Positions 34,032 through 44,203 of a DNA stretch of 64,000 bases are shown here, one piece after another. This DNA is from an uncultured Bacteroides sp. (GTDB taxonomy: Bacteria > Bacillota > Clostridia > Lachnospirales > Lachnospiraceae): NCBI GenBank assembly GCA_945913015.1, contig CAMECH010000006.1, forward strand, positions 62,001 to 126,000, given 5' to 3'. Within the stretch, counting starts at the first letter, position 1. The number at the start of each line of letters is the position of its first letter. The notes under the pieces are model-generated. The model did not search any database and was not told the DNA's origin. It was given only the letters and a program-made list of their open reading frames with translations. The translations under genes and the position numbers were made by a program.

Positions 34032-35888
34032 ATGTGTGGTTTTGCCGGATTTACGGGAGATTTAGGAAATAATGAGGAAGTTCTCACTAATATGATGAAT
34101 AGAATTATTCACCGGGGACCTGACAGTGCAGGTCAGCATATTGACGGAAAGGCAAATCTTGGTTTCAGGCGTCTTAGCATCATTGACCTTGATTGCGGCA
34201 GCCAGCCTATGTATAACGAAACTAACGACATTGTCATAACATTTAACGGTGAAATATATAACTACCAGGATTTACGCAGTGAATTAATTGAAAAAGGACA
34301 CAAGTTCCGCAATAATTCGGATACGGAGGTTCTTATCCATGCATATGAGGAATATGGTGAAGATATGCTTAACAGACTGCGTGGAATGTTTGCATTTGTA
34401 ATCTGGGACAGTAAAAAGGAAACTTTATTCGGAGCAAGGGATTTCTTCGGAATCAAGCCTTTTTACTATGCGCTTGTAGACGGAAACCTTGTATTTGCAT
34501 CAGAGATAAAGAGTATTCTTGAGTATCCTCTTTATAAAAAGGCAGTTAATGAAACGGCTCTCGAGAACTATCTTACTTTCCAGTACTCGGTTCTTGATGA
34601 AACATTTTTCAAGGGAATTTTTAAGCTTATGCCGTCACACTGCCTCACCTTCCACAATGGTGAGCTTTCGATTAAGCGCTACTGGGAGCCTGTATTTGAG
34701 CCTGACGAAAACAAATCTCTCGAAGAGTGTGTTGACGAGATTGACAGAGTAATGCATGACTCCGTTGAGCACCACAAAATCAGCGATGTTGAGGTCGGCT
34801 CCTTCCTTTCAAGCGGTGTTGATTCAAGCTATGTAGCTGCGACATTTAACGGTGACAAAACATTTACAGTCGGATTTGATTATGAGAAATATAATGAGAT
34901 TAATTATGCAAAATCACTTTCCGAAAAAATAAAGATTGATAATTACAGCAAGCTCATTACTACTGATGAATACTGGGATGCAATCAGCAAAATACAGTAT
35001 CAGATGGACGAGCCTTTAGCTGACCCGTCTGCCATCGCGTTGTATTTTGTCAGCCAGACTGCCGCAAAGCACGTTAAGGTTGCAATGTCAGGTGAAGGTG
35101 CTGATGAGTTTTTCGGAGGCTACAACATTTATCATGAGCCGTTCTCTCTTGCTCCTATGCAGAAACTGCCAAAGGCACTGCGCAAGGGACTTGCCGCAAT
35201 TGCAAAGAAACTGCCTCCTCACATCAAGGGGCGCAATTATCTTATCCGCGCAAGCAAGGATTTGCCGGAGCGTTTTATCGGAAATGCATTTATGTTCAGT
35301 GAAGAGGAACGTGCACGGATTTTGAAAAATCCGACAGGTAAGTTTAATCATATGGAGCTTACAAAGCCATTTTATGATAAAGTTGAAGGACTTGACGATG
35401 TGACAAGAATGCAGTACATCGATATTCATTTCTGGCTTATCGGTGACATTCTTTTGAAGGCTGATAAAATGAGCATGGCTCATTCTCTCGAGGTACGTGT
35501 TCCTTTCCTTGACAAAGAAGTATTTGATGTAGCGCGTCATATTCCTACCAGATACAAGGTCAACAAAAAGAATACCAAATATGCCATGCGTCAGGCTGCA
35601 CACCGCTATCTGCCTGACATGGTTGCAGAGAAGAAAAAGCTTGGCTTCCCTGTTCCTATCAGAATATGGCTTCGTGATGACAAATACTATAATCTTGTCA
35701 AGAAAGCATTTACAAGCGATGCTGCAAAGCAGTATTTTAACACTGATGAAATTGTCGCTTTCCTTGATGAGCACAAGGCCGGAAATGCCGACAATTCAAG
35801 AAAAATCTGGACAATCTATATGTTCCTTGTCTGGTATGAAGAGTATTTCGGCGAGAACGCTTCAAAGCATGTACATGAAGCTGCCTGA
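34032..35888 (+). CDS. asnB: Asparagine synthetase (glutamine-hydrolysing)
   Basis: A 618-residue enzyme making asparagine from aspartate, ATP and glutamine. Cys2 of MCGFAGFTG is the glutaminase nucleophile, so the ATG at 34032 (GGAGG 6 bases upstream) is the true start. The N-terminal Ntn domain covers about residues 1-200 (HRGPDSAG, FNGEIYNYQDLR). The synthetase domain has the ATP loop LSSGVDSSYVA near 258 and MSGEGADEFFGGYNIY near 350. It has a clear own promoter and is followed by an HD-domain gene 11 bases later. Confidence 0.96.
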   Translation: MCGFAGFTGDLGNNEEVLTNMMNRIIHRGPDSAGQHIDGKANLGFRRLSIIDLDCGSQPMYNETNDIVITFNGEIYNYQDLRSELIEKGHKFRNNSDTEVLIHAYEEYGEDMLNRLRGMFAFVIWDSKKETLFGARDFFGIKPFYYALVDGNLVFASEIKSILEYPLYKKAVNETALENYLTFQYSVLDETFFKGIFKLMPSHCLTFHNGELSIKRYWEPVFEPDENKSLEECVDEIDRVMHDSVEHHKISDVEVGSFLSSGVDSSYVAATFNGDKTFTVGFDYEKYNEINYAKSLSEKIKIDNYSKLITTDEYWDAISKIQYQMDEPLADPSAIALYFVSQTAAKHVKVAMSGEGADEFFGGYNIYHEPFSLAPMQKLPKALRKGLAAIAKKLPPHIKGRNYLIRASKDLPERFIGNAFMFSEEERARILKNPTGKFNHMELTKPFYDKVEGLDDVTRMQYIDIHFWLIGDILLKADKMSMAHSLEVRVPFLDKEVFDVARHIPTRYKVNKKNTKYAMRQAAHRYLPDMVAEKKKLGFPVPIRIWLRDDKYYNLVKKAFTSDAAKQYFNTDEIVAFLDEHKAGNADNSRKIWTIYMFLVWYEEYFGENASKHVHEAA

Positions 35889-35899
35889 AAGGAGACCGT

Positions 35900-36397
35900 A
35901 TGTTTTCACAACACGCAAAACTGATTGCTGCCATGATTGAATATGATAAGGGTGATGCCAGAAGAATCCAGCATTTTATGAAAGTGCACGATTTTTCGGC
36001 TGCGATTGCAGCTTTGGAAGAAGTGGATGCAGATACTGCATTTATCCTTGAAACAGCAGCTATCCTGCACGATATCGGCATTCACGTAAGCGAGCAGAAA
36101 TATGGTTCATGCAGCGGCAGATATCAGGAAGTCGAAGGCCCCGGTGAAGCTGACAAAATTTTAAGACAGGTTGGCGGATACTCAGAAGCTCAGATTGAAC
36201 GCGTGAAATATTTAATCGGTCATCATCATACCTATTCAGATATTGACGGTATTGATTATCAGATTCTTGTTGAAGCGGATTTCCTTGTAAATCTCTATGA
36301 GGATTCCGCTTCAAAAGAAGCCGTAATAAATGCCGGCGAACGCATTTTCAAAACGAACACCGGCATAAAATTACTTCATGATATGTTTGATATCTGA
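35900..36397 (+). CDS. HD-domain phosphohydrolase-like protein
   Basis: A 165-residue HD-superfamily protein. The metal ligands are visible: the first His in RRIQHFMKVHDF near residue 24, the HD pair in ETAAILHDIGIHV near 55, further His in LIGHHHTYSD near 110, and the closing Asp in LVEADFLVNLYED near 128. Proteins of this type hydrolyse phosphate esters, often nucleotides. It starts 11 bases after asnB with AAGGAGA upstream, so it is co-transcribed with it. The substrate is unknown. Confidence 0.85.
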   Translation: MFSQHAKLIAAMIEYDKGDARRIQHFMKVHDFSAAIAALEEVDADTAFILETAAILHDIGIHVSEQKYGSCSGRYQEVEGPGEADKILRQVGGYSEAQIERVKYLIGHHHTYSDIDGIDYQILVEADFLVNLYEDSASKEAVINAGERIFKTNTGIKLLHDMFDI

Positions 36398-36495
36398 TGA
36401 ACTGTTCATTCCATATTTTTCCATTCCGCTCATATGTCCAAAGAAACGCCTTTCTAATCCCATAATTTTCTCTGTGCCTGCTTATTCATTACGCC

Positions 36496-37794
36496 TTATT
36501 TTCTGATAAGATTAGCGTATGCCTGTCCCATATTTATATGTTTGTATCCATTGCTGTCAGACTCGGCAAGCATTTCAAACTGCACACAGTCCTGAAAAAT
36601 CATAACGATATCGCTTCCGCCAAAAAGGAAATACCCCATCGGATCTCCTTTTCTAACCTCGGTCCCTACCTTAATGTTATCTTCCCAATTGCAGGAGCAT
36701 ATCTGTGACATTCCAATCGGAAGGACAGCGACAAGACCATAATCTTTGGTATCAATTATCACACAATCACGCGTTTCAATTGACTGCCATCCCGGGATAG
36801 AGTCGATAAGGACATACTTGCCGTTCTCTGCATCCCATTCCGTAATCCCACCTGCTGCATTTGTAGCAGGAATTTTTCTTATTTCTTTGATTGTACCGCT
36901 TACCGGGAAATGATATCTGTGATAATCATTAACATCAAGAAAAGTATGGGTAAGCGTACCCCCTGTAAAGGCATTTGCATATTCGCTGTCCCCGCCGATA
37001 AGCTGTGATACTGAATTAAAGTTTTTTGATTTAATAACGACGCCCTCATGCTGGATAAAATTTCCGTTGTCATCGATTTTCCATACTCCCTGTGGCTTGG
37101 AGTCGGCAGGCGCTGTAACCACACTGTCGGCAATAGGGCGCAGCGACGGATCTGCAAGTCTGCGTGAAAACCATTCATTAAAGGTTTTCCACTGGTTTGT
37201 ATCCGCATAAAGACCTGTTTTCATAGAAAACCTTTCGTCCTTGCAAACAAGCTCATAATATTCATCATTCCAGCTATCCGTTGTATCCAGAAACGCGCCC
37301 CACTCGTCAGCATATTTCTTGCACCATGATGCGATAGGTTCGTGATACTGCAATGTAGGATAATAGTAACCCTTATCCTGAAGTTCTTCCAACGGCTGGT
37401 CCACCAGAAACCAGAAATAATCCACGCTCTGGTCAATATGCTCATATAAAGTAGGGTATTTCGCATTTTCAAGAACATTCCAAGGCTGGCATCTTGATGC
37501 CCAGTCCAGAAAATCATAGAATTCATCCAGGCTCTGTGCAGGATTGGTGTTCTTATCAGGATTAATCTCTGCTGCTTTGGCAATTGATTTCTCCATAAGT
37601 GCCTTAAGAGAAGCATCATTCTCCAGAAGCTGTATCATATCCAATGTTATCTGAGCGTGCTCTGATTGGGAAACCTGCGTTTCCTCCTGAGCAGCCCCCT
37701 GATAATTGTCAGATAAAGTATTTGAATTGCAGGCACAAATTGATGCAATAAATAAGATAACTAATGTTGCTGATAGAAATCGTTTTTTTATCAT
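36496..37794 (-). CDS. Secreted phosphatidylserine-decarboxylase-family lipoprotein
   Basis: A 432-residue protein with a signal peptide (MIKKRFLSATLVILFIASIC) and a lipobox ending at a Cys near residue 22. Residues 50-215 resemble the N-terminal extension of PsiD-like decarboxylases (FYDFLDWASRCQPWNV), and FNEWFSRRLADPSLRPI leads into the decarboxylase core. The core has DYHRYHFPVSG near 293 and FGGSDIV near 390, where LGST stands in classical enzymes; the Ser would become the pyruvoyl group after self-cleavage. It is likely an extracytoplasmic decarboxylase of a lipid or amino acid. AAGGAG lies 4 bases before the ATG. It lies beside gltS on the same strand. Confidence 0.8.
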   Translation of the reverse strand: MIKKRFLSATLVILFIASICACNSNTLSDNYQGAAQEETQVSQSEHAQITLDMIQLLENDASLKALMEKSIAKAAEINPDKNTNPAQSLDEFYDFLDWASRCQPWNVLENAKYPTLYEHIDQSVDYFWFLVDQPLEELQDKGYYYPTLQYHEPIASWCKKYADEWGAFLDTTDSWNDEYYELVCKDERFSMKTGLYADTNQWKTFNEWFSRRLADPSLRPIADSVVTAPADSKPQGVWKIDDNGNFIQHEGVVIKSKNFNSVSQLIGGDSEYANAFTGGTLTHTFLDVNDYHRYHFPVSGTIKEIRKIPATNAAGGITEWDAENGKYVLIDSIPGWQSIETRDCVIIDTKDYGLVAVLPIGMSQICSCNWEDNIKVGTEVRKGDPMGYFLFGGSDIVMIFQDCVQFEMLAESDSNGYKHINMGQAYANLIRK

Positions 37795-37850
37795 GTTACT
37801 CCTTATACTGTTTACGTTTATGTAATTACCACCCACCGCAAATGTACTTA

Positions 37851-39050
37851 TTATGTAAGGATGTTTATAAAAAATGTTATAACCCCTGTATTAATAAAAT
37901 CAATAAACAGACTGCCTACCAATGGTACAATGAAAAATGCTTTTGGAGCCGGTCCGTAGCGGCTTGTTATTGTCTGCATATTGGCAATCGCATTTGGCAC
38001 TGCTCCCATACCAAATCCACATGTGGCTGAAGCAACAACCGAAGCCTCATAATTTTTCCCGAAAACATAAAATACTACAAAGCCTGCCATCAGCGCCATA
38101 AATATAGTCTGCATAATCAACATTACGACCATAGGCAATGCAAGCTGTGACAATTCCCATAAACGCAGATTCATAAGAGACATTGACAGAAACAATGACA
38201 GGCACACATTTCCAAGAATGCTGATTATATCTTCCATTATTAAAAACTTTTTGGTTACGTCAGAAAAATTACGCAACAGTGCAGCTGCCAGCATTGCACC
38301 GATGTAAGAAGGAAATGTCAGTCCTGTTTTGTTAAGCAGCGAAGAAATAACGCTTCCTATGCCTGCTGCAAGAAAAAGCATGCTGAAAGCCATCAGTAAC
38401 TGCTCCACAGATGGTTTATCATTTGCCTTTTCTTCTGAAAATGTATCAGTTTCATCAGCAGTCCCGGTATTGCATGGCTGCAAATTCTTACTTTTAATTC
38501 TCCATTGTGCAATAGGTCCTCCTATAAGGCTTCCCATGACAAGTCCAAAAGTTGCGGCTGAAACCGACACGGCGGTGGCTCCTGCAACTCCCATAGTATT
38601 CTCAAGCAATGGTCCGAAGGCTCCTGCCGTACCATGTCCTCCCACCATTGAAACAGATCCCACACATAATCCAATCATAGGATTGAGACTAAAACTTTTT
38701 GCCAGCATGATTCCTAACGCATCCTGCACAAAAATAATAACTGTTGACACAAGCACAAGCAGAATCACCTGACTTCCTCCCTTCTTGAGCAGTTTCAGGC
38801 TTGCAGTGTAACCAACACTCGCAAAAAACAGTGTCATAAACACCTGCTGCATTGTGTTGTCTGTCTCTATACTCAATGTGCCCGTCTGATTAAGCACCAA
38901 CGTCATCAGTGCAAAGAGAATTCCTCCGATAACAGGTGCAGGTATACAGAATTTCTGAAAAAATTTAATTTCCTTTTTTAAAAAATACCCTAAAAAAAAT
39001 ACAATTACTGCCACTCCCACTGTCATATACAAATCCAATTTAATAACCAC
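37851..39050 (-). CDS. gltS: Sodium/glutamate symporter
   Basis: A 399-residue membrane carrier of the GltS family with about ten or more hydrophobic segments. Family regions are PAPVIGGILFALM near residue 45, SVSMVGGHGTAGAFGPLLE near 135 and the inverted-repeat counterpart ATCGFGMGAVPNAIANMQ near 345. The start is probably the GTG at 39050, with GGGGG 7 bases upstream. It lies 56 bases upstream of the secreted decarboxylase-like gene on the same strand, so the two may be transcribed together. Confidence 0.92.
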   Translation of the reverse strand: MVIKLDLYMTVGVAVIVFFLGYFLKKEIKFFQKFCIPAPVIGGILFALMTLVLNQTGTLSIETDNTMQQVFMTLFFASVGYTASLKLLKKGGSQVILLVLVSTVIIFVQDALGIMLAKSFSLNPMIGLCVGSVSMVGGHGTAGAFGPLLENTMGVAGATAVSVSAATFGLVMGSLIGGPIAQWRIKSKNLQPCNTGTADETDTFSEEKANDKPSVEQLLMAFSMLFLAAGIGSVISSLLNKTGLTFPSYIGAMLAAALLRNFSDVTKKFLIMEDIISILGNVCLSLFLSMSLMNLRLWELSQLALPMVVMLIMQTIFMALMAGFVVFYVFGKNYEASVVASATCGFGMGAVPNAIANMQTITSRYGPAPKAFFIVPLVGSLFIDFINTGVITFFINILT

Positions 39051-39162
39051 CGACACGCCCCCTTTCTTTCATGCACATATTATACTACTATTTCTTATAA
39101 GTTCATATAAATATTTAATTATAAAGTAATTTCTTTATAGAAGGATGCATTGTGTTATTTCA

Positions 39163-39804
39163 TCACTCAGTTGACATCACCTTATCCACCATTGAATAAA
39201 GCTCATCAAGTGAATTGATTGCATTGCTGTCGTCATCAACACTGCCAAATCCGTATCCGGCAAATATAAACGGCACGCCCGCCTTGCGGCACGCATCGAG
39301 GTCTCCCTGTGTATCCCCCACATAAACTGCTTTATCAATCCGGTTTCTTTGCATGACAAGGCATATATTTTCTGCCTTTAACATTTTGCTTCTGCCGGGG
39401 CACTCAAAATCATCAAAAAACTCCTGAAGCTTATGATGTTCAATAAATGTCTGTATATACCCGTCCTGACAGTTGCTTACAACTGACAGGTGATATCCTG
39501 CATTTTTAAGCTTCTTAAGTGCAGCTTCAAGACCGGTAAAAAGTATTCCGCCATTCTTAAGCAGCCTGTTTTCCTCCGCGCGGCAGCATTCTTCAAGCAG
39601 TTGAAGACGCTTATTTTCCTGCATCCACGGCACAAGATGCTCCATTATCACTTCCATCGGCTTTCCCATAAGAGATTTGAGTTCAGCCTCAGTAATTCTT
39701 TTATCAACATTCCATGATGCAAATGTATCGTTCCATGCTTCAACAATCTGTGCTGCCGAATCCCAGAGCGTTCCGTCAAGATCAAATATAACTGCCTTAT
39801 TCAT
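39163..39804 (-). CDS. HAD-family phosphatase (phosphoglycolate phosphatase-like)
   Basis: A 213-residue HAD hydrolase. Motif I is FDLDGTLWDS near residue 8, motif II is SVVSNCQDG near 112, and motif III/IV is YVGDTQGDLDACRKAGVPF near 168. A helical cap lies after motif I, as in Gph/PGP-type enzymes. The specific substrate is not readable. It overlaps the end of dinB by 8 bases and has GGGAGG 5 bases before the ATG, so the two are translated together. Confidence 0.88.
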   Translation of the reverse strand: MNKAVIFDLDGTLWDSAAQIVEAWNDTFASWNVDKRITEAELKSLMGKPMEVIMEHLVPWMQENKRLQLLEECCRAEENRLLKNGGILFTGLEAALKKLKNAGYHLSVVSNCQDGYIQTFIEHHKLQEFFDDFECPGRSKMLKAENICLVMQRNRIDKAVYVGDTQGDLDACRKAGVPFIFAGYGFGSVDDDSNAINSLDELYSMVDKVMSTE

Positions 39805-41038
39805 GGTTACCTCCCTTTTTGCTGCGTGCCTTTGCGTTGCTCAAACCTCCGGGACCGTTACTCCCAAGAAGTCTTGCGCGCACCACTGCCCTATCACCAA
39901 ATTTATCACGTATCTCATCCATTGCGGCATCAAGTTTTTTTAATTTATCCGCATGTTCATCCTCAAACAGGCTCATCTGTTCATATTCTTCACGCACAGC
40001 CTTTCCTGCTGATACACCGATAAGGCGCACAGGCTTATCATCCCACATATCATATAAAAGTTGTACTGCATTCTCATAGATAATGTCAGTAGTATTAGTT
40101 GTAAAGCCAAGACTGCACTGATGGGAACGCCTGTTAAAATCCGAATCCACCAAAGTTACCGCAACAACTCCCGCCTTCTTTCCATCAAGTCGCATACGCC
40201 CGGCAACACTTTCCGTAAGCGACAAAAGAATTGCAACTGCTTCCTGCGGTGTCGTAATATCATTGCCTGTTGTAACACTGTTTCCATAACTGTTTTCCTT
40301 AGTTTCTTTTCGTATTATAGGCGTGGATTCTATTCCATTGGCATAATCCCAAACGGTGTCACCTATCACACCAAGCCGCGACCGAAGCAGCTGTTTATCA
40401 GCCTTTGCCACATTTCCGATAGTGTAAAACCCCATATTATTCAGCGCTTTTACCGTACTCCTGCCGACACCAAACAGCTCACCTACCGGCAGATGCCACA
40501 TTTTATCCTTTATCTCTTCGGGAAAAAGCGTGTGTATTTTATCCGGCTTTTCAAAATCGGATGCCATCTTTGCAAGCAGCCTGTTATTTGAAATACCTAT
40601 ATTAACTGTAAATCCGAGTTCATTCTTTATTCTGGACTTAAGCTTTTCGGCCGCCTCAAGAGGCGCTCCCATCAGCTTTTCCATTCCCGTCATATCAAGA
40701 AATGCCTCATCAATACTGTACTGCTCGACATCCGGCGTAAAATCCTGCATTATTGAAATCATCGCATGGCTGTTCTTTACATACCAGTCAAATTCCGGCG
40801 GTACAACAACAAGTTCCGGACATTTTTTCCTTGCAGAAAATAAAGACTCACCGGTGCGTACCCCTGCCTTTTTTGCAAGGGTACTCTTGGCGAGTACTAC
40901 TCCATGTCTTGACTTTTCATCCCCGCCTACTGCCGAAGCAATAAGGCGCAAATCCTCACGGCCCGCCTGAACCTGACGGATGGCGGACCATGAAAGAAAT
41001 GCACTGTTTACATCAACGTGAAAGAAAATCTTATCCAT
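39797..41038 (-). CDS. dinB: DNA polymerase IV (Y-family)
   Basis: A 413-residue translesion polymerase. The palm begins DKIFFHVDVNSAFLSW, with the first catalytic Asp. YSIDEAFLDMTGME near residue 105 holds the second Asp and Glu. The thumb helix-hairpin region LFGVGRSTVKALNNMGFYTI is near 190 and the little finger follows from about 240. The C-terminus is long and basic, and no canonical clamp-binding motif is obvious; QMSLFED is a possible one. It lies 22 bases after valS and overlaps the HAD gene. The ribosome site is weak, so coupling to valS is possible. Confidence 0.93.
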   Translation of the reverse strand: MDKIFFHVDVNSAFLSWSAIRQVQAGREDLRLIASAVGGDEKSRHGVVLAKSTLAKKAGVRTGESLFSARKKCPELVVVPPEFDWYVKNSHAMISIMQDFTPDVEQYSIDEAFLDMTGMEKLMGAPLEAAEKLKSRIKNELGFTVNIGISNNRLLAKMASDFEKPDKIHTLFPEEIKDKMWHLPVGELFGVGRSTVKALNNMGFYTIGNVAKADKQLLRSRLGVIGDTVWDYANGIESTPIIRKETKENSYGNSVTTGNDITTPQEAVAILLSLTESVAGRMRLDGKKAGVVAVTLVDSDFNRRSHQCSLGFTTNTTDIIYENAVQLLYDMWDDKPVRLIGVSAGKAVREEYEQMSLFEDEHADKLKKLDAAMDEIRDKFGDRAVVRARLLGSNGPGGLSNAKARSKKGGNHE

Positions 41039-41060
41039 ATTCAATCTAATCTATCCATAT

Positions 41061-43742
41061 TTACTTAAGCTGTCCCAGTCTTTCCTTAACCTGCTCCAAC
41101 ATCTGAGTATATTTTACAAGTTTTTCTTTCTCCTCATCAATCTTTGCCTGAGGTGCCTTGCTTGTAAACTTCTCATTGTTAAGCATTCCGTTACAGCGTG
41201 CTATTTCACCGTTGAGGCGTTTCTCCTCTTTCTCAAGGCGCTCTATCTCTGCCTTTATATCAACAAGCTCTGCAAACGGAATATAGATAACTGCTTCAGG
41301 AATAACTGTTGACACTGCATCATCATCAATTCCTGTCTTGTCACTTTGTATGATTACCTCACTTGCATAACCAAGTGTTGCAAAGAATACTTTTCCGTTC
41401 TCAAAAATGTCTCTGACTGCCGCATTTTCAGAAACGACATATACCTTTGCCTTTCTTGACGGAGCAACATTCATGTCGGTACGCAGTGTACGGATATTAC
41501 GCACTGCATTTTTGATTGTCTCAATTGCATTTTCATCAGCAGCAAAGTCAAGCTCCTTTTTGTATACCGGCCAGTCGGAAATCATGATTGATTCCTCAGC
41601 ATCCTGCAAGTTGCAGAAGATTTCCTCAGTAACAAACGGCATATACGGATGAAGAAGCTTAAGGGCATCTACAAGAACAGTCTTAAGTGTCCATACGGCT
41701 GCATCCTTTGTTGTATCATTATCGCTGTAAAGTCTCGGCTTAACCATTTCGATGTACCAGTCGCAGAACTCGTCCCAGATGAAATCCTGAAGCTTTGAAA
41801 CGGCAATTCCAAGCTCGTACTTTTCCATATTTTCGGTTACTTCAGCAACGACTTTATTCATCCTTGAAAGAATCCACTTATCTGCCGGGGTAAGATTTGC
41901 AGGAAGCCCATAAACACTGCTGCTTCCGCCCTTGCCATTTATCTTTATATTGCCCGGCTTAATTCTTCCTTCAGGGTCATTCATCATAATAAATCTTGAT
42001 GCATTCCATACCTTATTTGCAAAATTACGGCTTGCTTCAACCCTCTCCCAGTAAAAACGCATATCATTGCCCGGTGCATTTCCTGTAATAAGAGTTAATC
42101 TTAATGCATCTGCGCCGTACTTGTCGATTACCTCAAGCGGGTCAATTCCGTTGCCAAGCGACTTACTCATTTTTCTTCCCTGCGAATCTCTCACAAGACC
42201 ATGGAAAAGCACCTTTTCAAACGGACGCTCACCCATATGCTCATAGCCTGAGAAAATCATTCTGATTACCCAGAAGAAAATGATGTCGTATCCAGTTACA
42301 AGTACATTGGTCGGATAGAAATATGAAAGTTCCTCGGTATTATCAGGCCATCCAAGTGTTGAGAAAGGCCATAAAGCTGAGCTGAACCATGTGTCAAGTG
42401 TATCCGGATCCTGTGTCATATGTCCGCCACACTTTGGACATACTGTAACTTCATCTGCAGACACAACCATTTCACCGCATTCATCGCAGTAATATGCAGG
42501 GATTCTGTGTCCCCACCACAACTGTCTTGAGATACACCAGTCACGTATATTGTCTGTCCAGTTGAAATATGTCTTATTCATTCTTTCAGGCATAAGCTGG
42601 ATATCACCATTGCGAACAGCCTCTGCTGCCGGTTTGATGAGCTCATCCATCTTAACAAACCACTGCTGCTTAATCATCGGCTCAACCGTAGTTTTGCAGC
42701 GGTCATGTGTACCGACATTATGAACATGCTCTTCAACCTTAACAAGAAGTCCTGCTGCCTCAAGGTCTGCAACCATCGCCTTACGTGCCTCATAGCGGTC
42801 CATTCCTGCATACTTTCCGCCATTTTCATTGATTGTGGCATCGTCATTAAGCATATTGATTTCAGGAAGATTATGTCTCTTTCCTACCTGAAAATCGTTA
42901 GGGTCATGTGCAGGTGTAATTTTAACAACGCCTGTACCAAATTCCATGTCAACATACTCATCGGCTATAATAGGAATCTGACGGTTCATGAGCGGAAGCT
43001 CAACCATCTTTCCTACAAGGTCCTTATATCTGTCATCCGCAGGATTTACAGCAAGTGCAGAGTCACCTATCAATGTCTCAGGACGTGTTGTTGCTATGAT
43101 TATGGCATCATCGCTTCCTACAATCGGATACTTAATGTGCCAGAAATGTCCTGCCTGCTCCTCATATTCTACCTCTGCATCCGATATTGAAGTCTTACAT
43201 ACAGGGCACCAGTTGATAATTCTTGAGCCCTTGTAAATCAGCCCCTTGTTGTACAGATTGATAAATACTGTCTGAACAGCCTTTGAGCAGCCCTCATCCA
43301 TTGTGAAACGCTCTCTGTCCCAGTCGCAGGATGAACCAAGCTTCTTAAGCTGGCTTGTAATAGTTCCGCCATACTGTTTTTTCCACTCCCATGTACGCTT
43401 GAGGAAACCCTCACGTCCAAGTTCATTTTTATCAATTCCTTCTTCCTTAAGGGCATTGATAACCTTAACCTCAGTTGAGATACTTGCATGGTCAGTTCCC
43501 GGCACCCAGAGAGCCTCATATCCCTGCATTCTCTTAAAACGAATCAGAATATCCTGCATTGTATTGTCAAGTGCATGTCCCATGTGAAGCTTTCCTGTAA
43601 TGTTCGGAGGCGGCATTACAATGGTAAATGGTTTCTTGCTTCTGTCAACCTCTGCATGAAAATACTTTTTTTCAAGCCATTTCTGATACAGACGCTCTTC
43701 AATCGCTGAAGGGTCATAATTTTTCTCTAAATTCTTACTCAT
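41061..43742 (-). CDS. valS: Valyl-tRNA synthetase
   Basis: An 893-residue class I aminoacyl-tRNA synthetase charging tRNA-Val. The ATP motifs are HMGH in [16 protein letters not shown] near residue 45 and [14 protein letters not shown] near 525. The editing domain (about 190-340) and the C-terminal coiled coil ([19 protein letters not shown], about 830-893) are present. I start at [12 protein letters not shown], with GGAGAG 4 bases upstream; the longer frame lies in the leader. Expression is controlled by the T-box upstream. Confidence 0.97.
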   Translation of the reverse strand: MSKNLEKNYDPSAIEERLYQKWLEKKYFHAEVDRSKKPFTIVMPPPNITGKLHMGHALDNTMQDILIRFKRMQGYEALWVPGTDHASISTEVKVINALKEEGIDKNELGREGFLKRTWEWKKQYGGTITSQLKKLGSSCDWDRERFTMDEGCSKAVQTVFINLYNKGLIYKGSRIINWCPVCKTSISDAEVEYEEQAGHFWHIKYPIVGSDDAIIIATTRPETLIGDSALAVNPADDRYKDLVGKMVELPLMNRQIPIIADEYVDMEFGTGVVKITPAHDPNDFQVGKRHNLPEINMLNDDATINENGGKYAGMDRYEARKAMVADLEAAGLLVKVEEHVHNVGTHDRCKTTVEPMIKQQWFVKMDELIKPAAEAVRNGDIQLMPERMNKTYFNWTDNIRDWCISRQLWWGHRIPAYYCDECGEMVVSADEVTVCPKCGGHMTQDPDTLDTWFSSALWPFSTLGWPDNTEELSYFYPTNVLVTGYDIIFFWVIRMIFSGYEHMGERPFEKVLFHGLVRDSQGRKMSKSLGNGIDPLEVIDKYGADALRLTLITGNAPGNDMRFYWERVEASRNFANKVWNASRFIMMNDPEGRIKPGNIKINGKGGSSSVYGLPANLTPADKWILSRMNKVVAEVTENMEKYELGIAVSKLQDFIWDEFCDWYIEMVKPRLYSDNDTTKDAAVWTLKTVLVDALKLLHPYMPFVTEEIFCNLQDAEESIMISDWPVYKKELDFAADENAIETIKNAVRNIRTLRTDMNVAPSRKAKVYVVSENAAVRDIFENGKVFFATLGYASEVIIQSDKTGIDDDAVSTVIPEAVIYIPFAELVDIKAEIERLEKEEKRLNGEIARCNGMLNNEKFTSKAPQAKIDEEKEKLVKYTQMLEQVKERLGQLK

Positions 43743-43814
43743 TTTTCTCTCCATTTCCAAAGCATTCTTCGCTTTTTCTTCTATGCTGCCGTGATACTTA
43801 TCATTGCATGATAA

Positions 43815-43862
43815 ATAAAAAGCCCCTGCACACTGATGTATCCACATCAATGATGCAAGGGC
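43815..43862 (-). terminator. T-box-controlled terminator before valS
   Basis: On the minus strand, GCCCTTGCATCATTGATGTG pairs with a 3' arm ending GTGCAGGGGC, followed by TTTTTATTT. It overlaps the antiterminator region that begins with the T-box sequence at about 43863-43885. Confidence 0.88.
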
Positions 43863-44127
43863 GAATATACGCTGTACCACCTTACTTCATCAAGCCTTAC
43901 GGCAAGACCTTTAGATTGAATAACGACAATCATCCCGTCACATCTTACTTAAGCACTCCAACGCCTTTCACATGAATAAATGTACAGCCATCTTCGGAAT
44001 ACTGTTCGGATGTGCTGCTAAGAAGCTACCTTCACTGTCTTTTCCCGAAACTGCCTTACAGCCCATGAGCAGTTCTCTCTTGCGGTAATTAACAGTTACT
44101 CCTCTTCCTCACTGCATTTACATATCA
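43815..44127 (-). promoter_or_regulatory. T-box riboswitch, tRNA-Val sensing
   Basis: A leader of about 310 bases precedes valS. It contains the T-box core AAGGTGGTACAGCG (about 43872-43885), a Stem I region with AAGAGAGAAC and the distal element GGGCTGTAAGG, and a terminator with a T-run. A GTA triplet (Val) within GAAGGTAGC at 44027-44029 is in the expected place of the specifier loop. Uncharged tRNA-Val should stabilise the antiterminator and permit valS transcription. Confidence 0.9.
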
Positions 44128-44133
44128 GTGTTT

Positions 44134-44162
44134 ATAATAATATTTTTTCAGAAAAAAATCAA
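44134..44162 (-). promoter_or_regulatory. Promoter of the valS T-box leader
   Basis: On the minus strand, TTGATT (44157-44162) and TATTAT (44134-44139) are 17 bases apart, placing the transcript start just before the T-box Stem I. Confidence 0.7.
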
Positions 44163-44203
44163 GATGATTTTATAAATCACCAAAATGTCTTCTATGTTCT
44201 CCG

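Noticed and set aside
35088-35774. A 228-residue minus-strand frame
   Set aside because: It is a shadow of asnB on the opposite strand.
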